Below, piece by piece: positions 1 to 8,372 of a stretch of 64,000 bases of DNA (positions within the stretch are counted from its first letter, which is position 1; every line of letters starts with the position of its first letter). The translations under genes were made by a program, and so were the position numbers. This stretch comes from Whitmania pigra (Eukaryota > Annelida > Clitellata > Hirudinida > Haemopidae): assembly GCA_021613335.1 (NCBI GenBank), contig JAJTWR010000141.1, positions 16,341 to 80,340 on the forward strand. The letters run 5' to 3'. The notes under the pieces were generated by a model that was not told where the DNA came from, ran no database searches, and worked only from the letters and a program-made list of their open reading frames with translations.

Positions 1-1
1 T

Positions 2-316
2 CTTTTAGACCAAAGAAAGTACATAAATAAGTTCGAAGATATCCAGTTTTTGTTGGGATTAAGCGATAAAGAGCGAGATCAGGTGTTAAGTATCAATTTA
101 GACAATAATCCGAACAGAAAATACAAAGAAGTATTTATCAGCTTAGGCGGGGTTAAAAGCGCCGTTTATGCTACAGAAGTATCTTCAGAAGAATACTACA
201 CGTATACTACCGAAGAAACAGAAAAAATAAAGTTATTACAATTAGCCCAAAAAAAAGGGAGCATACAAATGGCTATTACAGAATTAGCTAATCAAACAAG
301 AGAAAAAGAGAATTAA
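2..316 (+). CDS. traG: TraG C-terminal end (conjugative-transposon VirB4-like ATPase), 5' truncated by window edge
   Basis: The frame is open from the first bases of the window, so this is the 3' end of a longer gene; the TTG at 50 is internal. The residues KFEDIQFLLGLSDKER and the following VFISLGGVKSAVYATEVSSEEYY match the extreme C-terminus of Bacteroidota TraG, the VirB4-type ATPase that powers the mating-pair formation channel at the inner membrane. The Walker motifs lie upstream, outside the window. It heads a + strand tra operon that continues with traI-traQ. Family assignment rests on the C-terminal sequence and on gene order. Confidence 0.85.
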   Translation, partial: LLDQRKYINKFEDIQFLLGLSDKERDQVLSINLDNNPNRKYKEVFISLGGVKSAVYATEVSSEEYYTYTTEETEKIKLLQLAQKKGSIQMAITELANQTREKEN

Positions 317-324
317 TATATAAC

Positions 325-667
325 ATGAAAAAATTAATTTATGCGTTTTAGTCATCTTAACCATACTTAATTTATTGGTGTTCACGCGGCAACAAAATAT
401 TGTGCAAAATAATGATGGAGATAATTTTAAGAAAAAGTTTATTAGGCATTTGGAATAACATAAAATAGCTAAAAAAATTGCAATAAAAACAAAAGGAGAC
501 AAATATTTTTTATTTCTGCCGCCGCAACAAGTCTCCCTTATAGTCTTAAACAGATAAACAAAATAAAGTAATACGCGCTAACAGGTTTTGAACAAACAGA
601 TATTGGTTATTTACCGCATAGCGATTATATAATGATTAGTGTTGAAGGAAAAAAAGTAAAAAAATGA
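325..667 (+). pseudogene. decayed small gene between traG and traI
   Basis: An ATG at 325 starts a hydrophobic leader (MKKLIYAF) that stops after eight codons. The next frame continues a plausible signal or membrane segment (VILTILNLLVF) and then hits stops near 460 and 557. A third open stretch (FEQTDIGYLPHSDYIMISVE) ends in a TGA overlapping the traI ATG as ATGA. This looks like one small exported protein broken by at least two indels or stops. The ATGA overlap suggests it was once translationally coupled to traI. It occupies the slot where other Bacteroidota tra operons carry a small gene, but I cannot name the family. Confidence 0.55.
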
Positions 668-1278
668 AAAAAACATTATTATTGGTTATTTGTGGATTAG
701 GATTTATCCATAAAACCAACGCGCAGTGGGTAGTTTCTGATCCAGCAGGTTTCGCTCAAAATGCAGTCAATCAAATTCAGAATATGATAGAAAGCATTGA
801 ACATAAGGTGCAGTTAATAAAAGGAGCCTCAGAAACTCAAAAGATTTTTGATCAAGGCAAAGAATGGTATGATGCGCTAAAAAAGGTTAGCAACACCATA
901 CAAAATTACAAAAAGGTGTATGATGCGGTACAATTGGTATACGAAATTGCCAGCATTTATTCTGATAGTTTTTCAAGGATGAAAGCCGATCGAAATTTTA
1001 CGCCTGAAGAAATTGTGAGCATAGGAGAAGGTTATATCAAACTTGTAAAAGAAAGCTCGTCTTTATTAGACGAACTGAAGATGGGGTCTAATATAACAGA
1101 GATGAATTTGACTGATAAAGACCGTTTGGATATTATTAACCGCGTTTATGACAAATTGCTTGAGCATAAGGATTTGGTAACATATTACACCAATCAATGT
1201 ATAGAATTATCTTATATCCGGGCTAAACAAAAAAATGAAATAAACAACGTGTTAAAATTATATGGAATAAGGGAATAA
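664..1278 (+). CDS. traI: TraI, conjugative transposon protein (DUF4141)
   Basis: The 204-residue protein starts with a signal peptide (MKKTLLLVICGLGFIHKTNAQ) and continues WVVSDPAGFAQNAVNQIQNM, followed by alpha-helical sequence with YDALKKVSNTIQNYKKVYDAV. This is the pattern of Bacteroidota TraI (DUF4141), a periplasmic component of the conjugation apparatus, possibly analogous to VirB5. The length is normal for the family. It lies between the traG end and traJ as in CTnDOT-like elements, although a 730-bp insert separates it from traJ. Molecular function is not established beyond a requirement in transfer of related elements. Confidence 0.85.
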   Translation: MKKTLLLVICGLGFIHKTNAQWVVSDPAGFAQNAVNQIQNMIESIEHKVQLIKGASETQKIFDQGKEWYDALKKVSNTIQNYKKVYDAVQLVYEIASIYSDSFSRMKADRNFTPEEIVSIGEGYIKLVKESSSLLDELKMGSNITEMNLTDKDRLDIINRVYDKLLEHKDLVTYYTNQCIELSYIRAKQKNEINNVLKLYGIRE

Positions 1279-2010
1279 ATTAACCGGGGCGCACAAGGGT
1301 TTATATGGTCAATAAAAAAGAAGGAGTTATTTAAGAAAGGGAGAATATGGTTGTTTTTTTTGACAGGTATCAAACAAACAAAAACGGTTTAGCCGCCATA
1401 AAATGGTCATGGGCTTTAGCATGTTCCAAAAGCGGCGATGATAAACAAGCCTGTCGTTCCAACCATGCCCAAAACGACGTTATTGAAATGGCGGCAAAGG
1501 TCAGGAGTATCTGTTGCTCAAAGAGGCGCAGCGGTTTAGCCTTCAACCGCTTTAGAGCATTGTTGTTCATACAAAAAGTACTTATGCCGATGTTCGGCAG
1601 CAAACCTCTTTTTAAAGGCAGCGGTAAAAACGGCGCAAAAAAGAAAATAGCCGGCGCCACAGCGCTAAACGATCGTAAAACAGGTTTGTTTCAACAACAT
1701 ACCCGGTTATTCATCAGACCAAACCGTTTATGCTCGCGTAGTTACAAACAAATCGGTTACAAGTTTTTTAAAAAAATCAATCGCGTTTTAAAAATCAGGA
1801 GCCATACGCTTGGCTTTTTTCAACTCGCAGCCATTCGCCGAATAAAAGCATGGTTGTGCGGCGTTTATTCGCGGATGCGTAAAAAACATATGGAGAAAAA
1901 CCCTGACGAGTTTAGTTTTAGAAAAAACCAATCAGGTTACCGGCAACCATTTTTCATAAGCTAATTGAAATTGCGGTTTAAAATAAATTAAAATTAAGCA
2001 ATAAAAATTT
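1279..2010 (+). other. 730-bp interval inside the tra operon holding an unrecognised 205-codon ORF (1347-1964)
   Basis: In related operons traJ follows traI closely; here 730 bases intervene. One frame (1347-1964, 205 codons) is open throughout. Its product is strongly basic and Cys-containing (SICCSKRRSG, RRIKAWLCGVYSRMRKK), with no signal peptide, membrane segment or motif I recognise. The base composition is visibly richer in G+C (many ggc, gcc and cgg triplets) than the flanking tra genes. An antisense ORF (1660-1370) is hydrophobic and also unrecognised. The interval may be an inserted or degenerate sequence, a structured RNA, or an orphan gene; coding is doubtful. Confidence 0.35.
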
Positions 2011-2922
2011 ATGCCACTATTATTAGATATTCAATGGGATAATATGCACCAGTTTTTGGTGAAACTCTATGATGAAATGATGCCTTTATGTCGTGATTTA
2101 TTGGGAATAGCCAGGGGTATTGGCGGCATAGGCGCAATTTTTTATATCGCCAATCGGGTATGGCGGCATATGGTAAATAATGAGGCTATCAATTTTTATC
2201 CTTTGTTTAGGCCTTTTGTCATTGTTTTTTGCATCGGTATATTTCCGCTTGTTTTAGGTACGATTAACGGTATTTTAAAGCCCATTGTAACCGTTACCTC
2301 CGGAATGGTGCAAAAGCAAAATACAGATGTTGCCGCTTATACAAAAAGGCGCAGCGACATTGAAAGAGCCAATTATAACAAAGCCGGTAAATTATACGCA
2401 GACGACGATGACGCGCAGCATGATAAAAGACTAAAAGAATTAGGCATTTTTGTTTTAGGGTCAACTTCAAGTATGACAATGGAAAGAATGGCCTACAAGA
2501 TTAAAAAGAATTTTAGAGATTATTTAAAAGAATTATTAGACTTTTTGTATCAAGCAATTTCTTTGGTGATTGATGCCTTAAGAACATTTTTTCTTATCAT
2601 CATTTCAATTATAGGGCCAGTTAGTTTTGGCCTTTCTATATTCGAGGGTTTTCAAAGCACATTAACTCATTGGCTGATGCAGTACATCCAAGTTTTTTTA
2701 TGGCTGCCTATTGCCAATATTTTTGGTACGCTGATAGGGAAACTGCAAGTAATGATGTTACAAAAAGCCATAGACGATTTACGAACTAACGCTTTAAACA
2801 GCACTTTTGATTCTTCTGATATTGGTTACATGATTTTTATGTTAATAGCTATTATAGGATATGCCTCGGTTCCAACGGTAGCGGGTTATGTTGTGCGAAG
2901 AACCGGCGACCAAACCGCTTGA
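2011..2922 (+). CDS. traJ: TraJ, conjugative transposon inner-membrane channel protein (VirB6/TrbL-like)
   Basis: The 303-residue polytopic protein has hydrophobic segments near residues 30-50, 68-92, 180-210, 225-250 and 265-290. The text CRDLLGIARGIGGIGAIFYIANRVWRHM and the late segment GPVSFGLSIFEGFQSTLTHWL are typical of Bacteroidota TraJ, which plays the VirB6/TrbL role in the inner-membrane translocation channel. The ATG at 2011 follows an AT-rich stretch. A 220-base gap to traK contains no gene; it includes a GC-rich tract at about 2930-2960 (ctgccggcatgcctgccg) with partial self-complementarity. Confidence 0.87.
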   Translation: MPLLLDIQWDNMHQFLVKLYDEMMPLCRDLLGIARGIGGIGAIFYIANRVWRHMVNNEAINFYPLFRPFVIVFCIGIFPLVLGTINGILKPIVTVTSGMVQKQNTDVAAYTKRRSDIERANYNKAGKLYADDDDAQHDKRLKELGIFVLGSTSSMTMERMAYKIKKNFRDYLKELLDFLYQAISLVIDALRTFFLIIISIIGPVSFGLSIFEGFQSTLTHWLMQYIQVFLWLPIANIFGTLIGKLQVMMLQKAIDDLRTNALNSTFDSSDIGYMIFMLIAIIGYASVPTVAGYVVRRTGDQTA

Positions 2923-3142
2923 GGAAGAATGCGGTCTGCCGGCATGCCTGCCGCCGTAGCTGCTTGATAGCGTAAACAAAATAAGGAAGGATTTTTAAAT
3001 ATGCTGATAATAAACGCCGGAAATTTAAATAAGATATTCTTATGACTTCAAAAACAACAATAAACGCCCAAAATTTATTACCGGGTTGCGCTATGACAAA
3101 GAAGGCTTAAAATATAAATTCATTACTCATAAAATTTACATT

Positions 3143-3766
3143 ATGATATTTAAAAGTTTAGAAACCATAGAAAGTTCATTCAGAAAAATGCGCTTAATGA
3201 TGGTTGGATTTTTGATTTTTTGTACCGCCATCTGTATTGTGTCTATCATTTGGGCTTTCTCATTTGCAGAAAAACAAAGGCAAAAAGTATATGTGCTTGA
3301 TCGCGGTAAAAGTTTAATGTTAGCCTTAGCGCAAGATGTAAACGCCAACAGACCGGTAGAAGCCAAAGATCATATAAAGCGTTTTCATGAATTATTTTTT
3401 ACCCTTTCGCCCGATCAAAAGGCGATAGATTACAACATAGGACAAGCCTTGTATTTAGCCGATGAAAGCGCTAATACTGAATATAAAAACTTAATAGAAA
3501 ACGGTTATTTCAACAAATTAATAGCCGGTAATGTAAGTCAAAAAATTAAGGTGGATAGCATTCATTTAGTTATGGATAAATTCCCTAACTATGCCAAAAC
3601 CTACGCTACCGAAACCATTATTAGAAGCAGTTCTATAACCACGCGAAATTTAATTACCGAATGTTTTTTAAGAGAAGTGCAAAGGAGCGATAATAACCCG
3701 CATGGCTTTTTAATTGAGCGTTGGCGCGTTTTAGAGAATAAAGATACAAATATGATTCAAAGATAA
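3143..3766 (+). CDS. traK: TraK, conjugative transposon protein (VirB8-like)
   Basis: The protein begins MIFKSLETIESSFRKMRLMM, has one transmembrane segment (about residues 20-43, VGFLIFCTAICIVSIIWAF) and then a periplasmic domain ending RNLITECFLREVQRSDNNPHGFLIERW. This is the Bacteroidota TraK pattern, a VirB8-like scaffold of the conjugation channel. The frame is open 19 codons further upstream to 3086, but the family usually starts right at the M(I/E)FKSL sequence, so I place the start at 3143. One base separates its stop from the next gene, indicating an operon. Confidence 0.88.
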   Translation: MIFKSLETIESSFRKMRLMMVGFLIFCTAICIVSIIWAFSFAEKQRQKVYVLDRGKSLMLALAQDVNANRPVEAKDHIKRFHELFFTLSPDQKAIDYNIGQALYLADESANTEYKNLIENGYFNKLIAGNVSQKIKVDSIHLVMDKFPNYAKTYATETIIRSSSITTRNLITECFLREVQRSDNNPHGFLIERWRVLENKDTNMIQR

Positions 3767-3767
3767 A

Positions 3768-4247
3768 ATGAAATATGTCGACTTATTTATGATTGGATGG
3801 TCAATTTTATTAATTATCATCTCAGTTCCATTAGCTGTTTGCTTAACGGCTTTAACGGTTTTGCCCCAAAACAGAAAACCGCAGGATAACGATTGGTTTG
3901 GTAAAATGAGAATTTGGGTATGGAAAAAACAAGATGTTTTGATTGATTTTTTGAAAAAAAAGGAGAGCCGATTAAACAAAAAATCTAAAATTATATCCCT
4001 GGTTATATTTTGTATTACATGCTGTCTGTTTATTATCTTTTTTGGCAATTATCCGTCAAATAAAGACGATTTATTTTTTACGAACAATCCTAAAAAACCA
4101 ACAATATCGTCTGATAAAATTGATACCTCCCCAAAAAGCAAAGCAGATACAAATATTATTCTTAATGAGAAGGACTTTGAAAATTTAAAAAAAATAAAAA
4201 ACAGAAAATATATCGATACGACAATTGGGATTTCTAAAATAAGGTAA
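3768..4247 (+). CDS. small tra-operon membrane protein in the traL position
   Basis: The 159-residue protein has two transmembrane helices (about residues 7-33 and 75-93) separated by a basic cytoplasmic loop (LKKKESRLNKKSK). It ends in a polar, Lys-rich tail. It sits exactly between traK and traM, the traL slot of Bacteroidota conjugative transposons, and its two-helix topology fits TraL-type proteins, though it is longer than the roughly 100-residue versions I know. The gene symbol is left blank because assignment rests mainly on position. Confidence 0.6.
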   Translation: MKYVDLFMIGWSILLIIISVPLAVCLTALTVLPQNRKPQDNDWFGKMRIWVWKKQDVLIDFLKKKESRLNKKSKIISLVIFCITCCLFIIFFGNYPSNKDDLFFTNNPKKPTISSDKIDTSPKSKADTNIILNEKDFENLKKIKNRKYIDTTIGISKIR

Positions 4248-4271
4248 AATGGTTTCTTTAAATGATTTTTT

Positions 4272-5489
4272 ATGAATAGCAATGTACATCAACATTCACA
4301 AGAGTTTATCAGACGACGAAAAAAAGCCGTGGTTCTGCCCCTTTTCGTTGTTCCTTTTATGACAATAATATTTTGGATTTTTGGCGGCGGCAAAAAGGCC
4401 AATAGCGTTATGAAACATACCCAAACCGAAGGAGGGATCAATACTTCTATTCCTTCCAGTAAAAATCAAAAAATTATTTCCAATAAATTAGATGCTTACG
4501 ATAAAGAGTTTAAAGAAGAGGAAAAACAGAAAAAACAAATCGCTTTGGATGAATTTATATTTCCCAGTCGCGAGATAAACAGTCGAGACTCATTAAACAG
4601 AGAAATGGATGGCTCTAAAGGAGATACAACCATTGTCGAACTTTCCAAAAAAATAAGTTCGTTTTACCAAAAACCAAGGCGGCCCGAATACCAAGAAAAA
4701 ACAAAAGATTCTAAACCTAAAAAAGACGAACAATTAACCGAGCAACAACTAATTCAAAAAGAATTAGCAAAAGCAATGGCTTTCCGCAACCAACTCCTGG
4801 CCAAAACTGAAATACCTTCGCAACCACAGCCGGAACCAAAACTGCAAGAAACTGAAAAGCGAAAAGTAATGGAAGTGCAAATTAACGAAGAGACAAGGGT
4901 GGTTTCAAGTTTAAGCCCAAACAAAGCCAATATAGAGGCCTTTGGCAATAAAGCGCAACAAACAATCGGTAATTCTTTTTATGGTTCGGGAAAAGCCGGA
5001 AAAGAGAAAGGTTTCTCCAATACCATCTCGGCGGTAATTCACCAGGACCAAAGCGTAATTGATGGCGCTACCATTAAAATGCGCTTACTTTCAGATATTA
5101 AAATAAACGGCCTAACGATACCCAAAAATACTTTTATATACGGTATTGCAACTTTAAACGAAGAGCGTATAAATATTGAAATTAACAATATACGTTACCA
5201 AAACGGTATTTTCCCCGTTGAATTAAAGGTTTATGATACCGACGGTATTTTAGGGGTTTCCATGCCCGGATCTATATTGAGGAATGTTGGAAAAAATGCG
5301 ATAACGCAAGGAATACAAAATATGGGGCAAACAGGCGCTTATAATGTAACAATGTCTAATGATATTGGACAACAATTAGGCATGGAAGCCGCACGTACAG
5401 GGATTAACACAATTAAATCCTTATTAACTAAGCAAACACAACAGAAAAAGGTATTTGTAAAAGCGAATTACCGCATATATCTAAAATAA
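4272..5489 (+). CDS. traM: TraM, conjugative transposon protein (VirB10-like)
   Basis: The 405-residue protein has a short cytoplasmic N-terminus, one membrane helix (about residues 20-39, VVLPLFVVPFMTIIFWIF), a long charged and Gln/Pro-rich linker (residues 60-215), and a C-terminal domain with IHQDQSVIDGATIKMRLLSDIKINGLTIPKNTFIYG. That C-terminal text is characteristic of Bacteroidota TraM, the VirB10-like protein linking inner and outer membranes. Length and architecture are normal. It is followed after 27 bases by traN. Confidence 0.9.
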   Translation: MNSNVHQHSQEFIRRRKKAVVLPLFVVPFMTIIFWIFGGGKKANSVMKHTQTEGGINTSIPSSKNQKIISNKLDAYDKEFKEEEKQKKQIALDEFIFPSREINSRDSLNREMDGSKGDTTIVELSKKISSFYQKPRRPEYQEKTKDSKPKKDEQLTEQQLIQKELAKAMAFRNQLLAKTEIPSQPQPEPKLQETEKRKVMEVQINEETRVVSSLSPNKANIEAFGNKAQQTIGNSFYGSGKAGKEKGFSNTISAVIHQDQSVIDGATIKMRLLSDIKINGLTIPKNTFIYGIATLNEERINIEINNIRYQNGIFPVELKVYDTDGILGVSMPGSILRNVGKNAITQGIQNMGQTGAYNVTMSNDIGQQLGMEAARTGINTIKSLLTKQTQQKKVFVKANYRIYLK

Positions 5490-5516
5490 ATTAGAGAAAC
5501 TAAAATATTTACTGTT

Positions 5517-6419
5517 ATGAAAGTAAAATATAAAAGTTTACATTTTTTAACCGGTTTATGCTTGTTAGCAAATACCGCTACAGGACAATCGACCCATGTA
5601 ACTGAATTTAAAGACAGTCAAATATTAAATTCCTATCCCATATCGGTAGCGTTTGACAAAACCACGCACATTATTTTTCCGGCTTCGATTAAATATGTAG
5701 ACTTAGGCAACGACGGCATCATTGCCGATAAAGCTGAAGGAGTAGAAAACATTTTACGGATAAAAGCCAATTTTAAAGGCTTCCAACAAACCTCTTTAAG
5801 CGTAGTTACCGGCGATGGCAAATATTATTCCTTCTTGGTAGATTATTCAGAGCGGCCTAACACGTTAAATATATCCATAATCGGATCTGATTTTTCGGGT
5901 ACAACCAGAAAGGTGGCAATAGCTGATGAGGATGGAGAATCCATTGTTTCTTTTGAAGAAGTAAAAATGTCGGAAACTAAAATATCAAGACTGGCTTTTG
6001 AAATATCCAAAAGTAAACGGATCATCAAACATATCGGAATAGTAAAAGACGATATGTTATTTCTGCTTTATGGTTTATTTATAAAAGATAATGTAATATT
6101 CTTTAGAACCCATATTAAAAATAAATCAAATATTAACTATGATATCGACTTTGTAAAATTTTACATAAGGGATAAAGAAATACTAAAACGCACGGCGATA
6201 CAAGAGTTAGAAATAAACCCTTTGTATGTTTATAGTTCTTCGGATAATAATGATACCATTTTAGGAAAATCCTCTGTTGACAAAGTTTTTACATTACAAA
6301 AATTTACCATTCCCGACAATAAAATTCTGGAAGTGGAAATGTTTGAAAAAGGCGGCGGTCGTCATTTAAAATTTGAATTAAACAATCTGGATATTGTGAA
6401 TGCCAAATTGATAAAATAA
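5517..6419 (+). CDS. traN: TraN, conjugative transposon protein (DUF4138, VirB9-like)
   Basis: The 300-residue protein has a signal peptide ending near residue 24 (LLANTATGQ) and then the typical TraN start, with FDKTTHIIFPASIKYVDLGN and a phrase on DGKYYSFLVDYSERP. Bacteroidota TraN (DUF4138) is the VirB9-like periplasmic or outer-membrane core component and acts with TraM and TraO. Its stop codon overlaps the traO start (TAATG), showing translational coupling. The usual length is about 300 residues. Confidence 0.9.
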   Translation: MKVKYKSLHFLTGLCLLANTATGQSTHVTEFKDSQILNSYPISVAFDKTTHIIFPASIKYVDLGNDGIIADKAEGVENILRIKANFKGFQQTSLSVVTGDGKYYSFLVDYSERPNTLNISIIGSDFSGTTRKVAIADEDGESIVSFEEVKMSETKISRLAFEISKSKRIIKHIGIVKDDMLFLLYGLFIKDNVIFFRTHIKNKSNINYDIDFVKFYIRDKEILKRTAIQELEINPLYVYSSSDNNDTILGKSSVDKVFTLQKFTIPDNKILEVEMFEKGGGRHLKFELNNLDIVNAKLIK

Positions 6420-7012
6420 TGAAACGCTTAGGTATAATCATGATGTTGGTCGTTGCTTTTTACCCGGGTTATGGCCAAAGGCATTTAAAAGGACAACAAG
6501 GCCTTGAATTAAATGTGGGTGTTTTAGATAATTTCAATTTTTTTAAAGACAGAAATATAAAATCTTATTTTATCCAATCCGCTTATAGCTGGTATAATAA
6601 AAAAGAAGATTATTGGAAATGGGGTTTCAATTACAGCGAACAACGTTTTAAATCATTTATCAACCCCTCAAATTATTATCCGGTAAGGCAATATACAACC
6701 GACTTTATGTATTATAAAAAGTTAATCACCCCGCGAAATCGTTTCTTTTATTTCAATGTAGGATTTGGCCCCATGATAGGCTTTGAAACGGTAAATGACG
6801 GGGATTATGATTTATCAGACGGGGTAGTAAACTATCAAATACAGGATAAAAACCGGTTTTTATACGGAGCGGCCATATGCGGGGATATCGAATTATATTT
6901 AAATGACCGGATTATATTTATGATAGATGCAAAAGAACAATATTTATTTAACTCTGATGTTCAAGCAATGCACTTTCAGTTAGGATCCGGCTTAAAATTT
7001 ATCATTTATTAA
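6419..7012 (+). CDS. traO: TraO, conjugative transposon outer-membrane protein
   Basis: The 197-residue protein has a signal peptide (MKRLGIIMMLVVAFYPGYGQ) followed by alternating aromatic/polar strands (AYSWYNKKEDYWKWGFNYSE, TDFMYYKKLIT, FYFNVGFGPMIGFET) and a final aromatic strand (SGLKFIIY). These are the signs of a small beta-barrel, as in Bacteroidota TraO. It overlaps traN by one base and lies 9 bases before traQ. In CTnDOT-type operons a DNA primase gene (traP) lies between traO and traQ; it is absent here. Confidence 0.85.
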   Translation: MKRLGIIMMLVVAFYPGYGQRHLKGQQGLELNVGVLDNFNFFKDRNIKSYFIQSAYSWYNKKEDYWKWGFNYSEQRFKSFINPSNYYPVRQYTTDFMYYKKLITPRNRFFYFNVGFGPMIGFETVNDGDYDLSDGVVNYQIQDKNRFLYGAAICGDIELYLNDRIIFMIDAKEQYLFNSDVQAMHFQLGSGLKFIIY

Positions 7013-7021
7013 AAAATATTC

Positions 7022-7489
7022 ATGAAAAAGTTGACCAATTTATTGGCTTGTTTTAGCATTATATTGTTGTTGATTTCTTGTAAAAAAAACACGTTGAACA
7101 TTGCCGAAGACAAGGAAACGATTAATGCAATCCCTTACAATTTTTTAGTGCTTACCAATTCCGGAATAGACCAAATTTCAAAATCCGGTCAGCAAACATA
7201 TTCATTTTATTTAAGACAGCAAGAAATGTATGTTGCCGGGCAGATTTACAAACTATCATTTAAGTGCGGAGATTTTTATGACGGAAAATTAACCGTAAAC
7301 GGCTATACTTGGAGACAAGGCGATGTCATCTCTATCGATTATGACCAAGTAAAAAATAATAACTTTTTATTTGAAGGAAGTTATCAGCCCATTCCCCCGT
7401 CGGTAGGAAGTTATTCAATAACCTTTATCATTACAGACCGGTTTGGAAAAACCAAAACAGCCGTAAAGAAAATTAATGTAACGGAGTAA
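7022..7489 (+). CDS. traQ: TraQ-like conjugative transposon lipoprotein (DUF3872)
   Basis: The 155-residue protein has a lipoprotein signal with a lipobox cysteine near residue 20 (ILLLISC). The C-terminal half is predicted beta-rich (SYSITFIITDRFGKTKTAVKKINV), matching the DUF3872/TraQ family that closes Bacteroidota tra operons. It is the last tra gene in the window; no lysozyme, TraP or integrase gene follows. Identification combines the domain pattern with position. Confidence 0.7.
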   Translation: MKKLTNLLACFSIILLLISCKKNTLNIAEDKETINAIPYNFLVLTNSGIDQISKSGQQTYSFYLRQQEMYVAGQIYKLSFKCGDFYDGKLTVNGYTWRQGDVISIDYDQVKNNNFLFEGSYQPIPPSVGSYSITFIITDRFGKTKTAVKKINVTE

Positions 7490-8267
7490 TTTTACCCTGC
7501 CGCATTCTTTGTTTCGATTTGTGTAATGACAGAAAAACCTAAGCCGGCGGTATGCCAAAGCCGCTCAATAAAAACCCCATACAAGCCCTCTGCTCAAGGG
7601 GCAAGCGCAACAGGTTAATTAATTGGGTTTAAAATTAAGTATAAAAATCTGTGGCGGCGTTTTTATCACACAAATATTTTCCGGGCCCGTTATTAAGGCG
7701 GCGAAACCTTTGCGGGAGAAATATCTGGAAATAAAACTTTAACTATTTTACATTCAATAAATTATTTGCAGGGGGTATGAAACATTATAAAAACTCCAAT
7801 ACAGCGATGTCTTTTTCTTTTTACGTAGAACTTATGGCGTAAAAAGCAGTGTGCCGGCAAAACGTCAATACCTTGCGCAGAACACGTTTTGAAGGTATTG
7901 TCTATAACTTAAAAAGAAGTTCGAATTTAGTTGTTCAGCCGGCAAAATAATGGAGATTTCCCCAAAAAATCTCCAAATTCAAAATAAATATTGCAAGCGT
8001 TCTGTCTAAAATATTCGCTGATTTTTAAGAAAAGCAATTACCTGTTCTTGGAAAAACGGCGCCTTGCAAGGGTTTTTTTGGCTAAGTTCTGTTTGGTTTT
8101 TGCTCGGCAAATAATTCTGTTTGTTATTGTTAATATGTGCGCTTTTTTTGTCAATAAAATGTTGATAACAAGCCTTAACAAGGATAATTTCGCTTACTTA
8201 CCGGCTCGTACATCAATATAAAACGGCCGTAAAAATTCTTAAATGAAAAAAAATTAATTATTGATAG
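7490..8267. other. gene-poor junction after the tra operon, with two inverted repeats
   Basis: No convincing gene is present. A 76-codon TTG-start ORF (7991-8221) is compositionally unconvincing, and a 22-codon ORF at about 7777 is too short to judge. Two perfect inverted repeats are visible: 7866-7874/7892-7900 (caatacctt...aaggtattg) and 7952-7959/7967-7974 (ggagattt...aaatctcc, 7-base loop). The string gccggcaaaa occurs twice around them. These may be remnants of the conjugative element's end or a structured RNA; neither hairpin has a T-run on the + strand. Confidence 0.4.
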
Positions 8268-8297
8268 TTGATTTTCAATAAATTATAAATATATTTG
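8268..8297 (+). promoter_or_regulatory. candidate Bacteroidota promoter for the adhesin leader
   Basis: TTG at 8268-8270, a 19-base spacer and TATATTTG at 8290-8297 fit the Bacteroidota -33/-7 consensus (TTG, N19-20, TAnnTTTG). A second TATATTTG lies at 8341-8348, with TTTG 16 bases before it. Transcription from either would produce a leader of roughly 850-900 bases, including the 128-bp repeats, before the adhesin start at 9199. Confidence 0.45.
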
Positions 8298-8372
8298 TTT
8301 TGTTAAATTATCTTGATTATTTTGTTTACAAATCTTTTTATATATTTGTTAAATATTTTTCTAAATATATAA

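Noticed and set aside
7991..8221. 76-codon ORF after the tra operon
   Set aside because: TTG start, basic/hydrophobic mixture without a family, no conserved neighbour, and overlaps an AT-rich promoter-like region.
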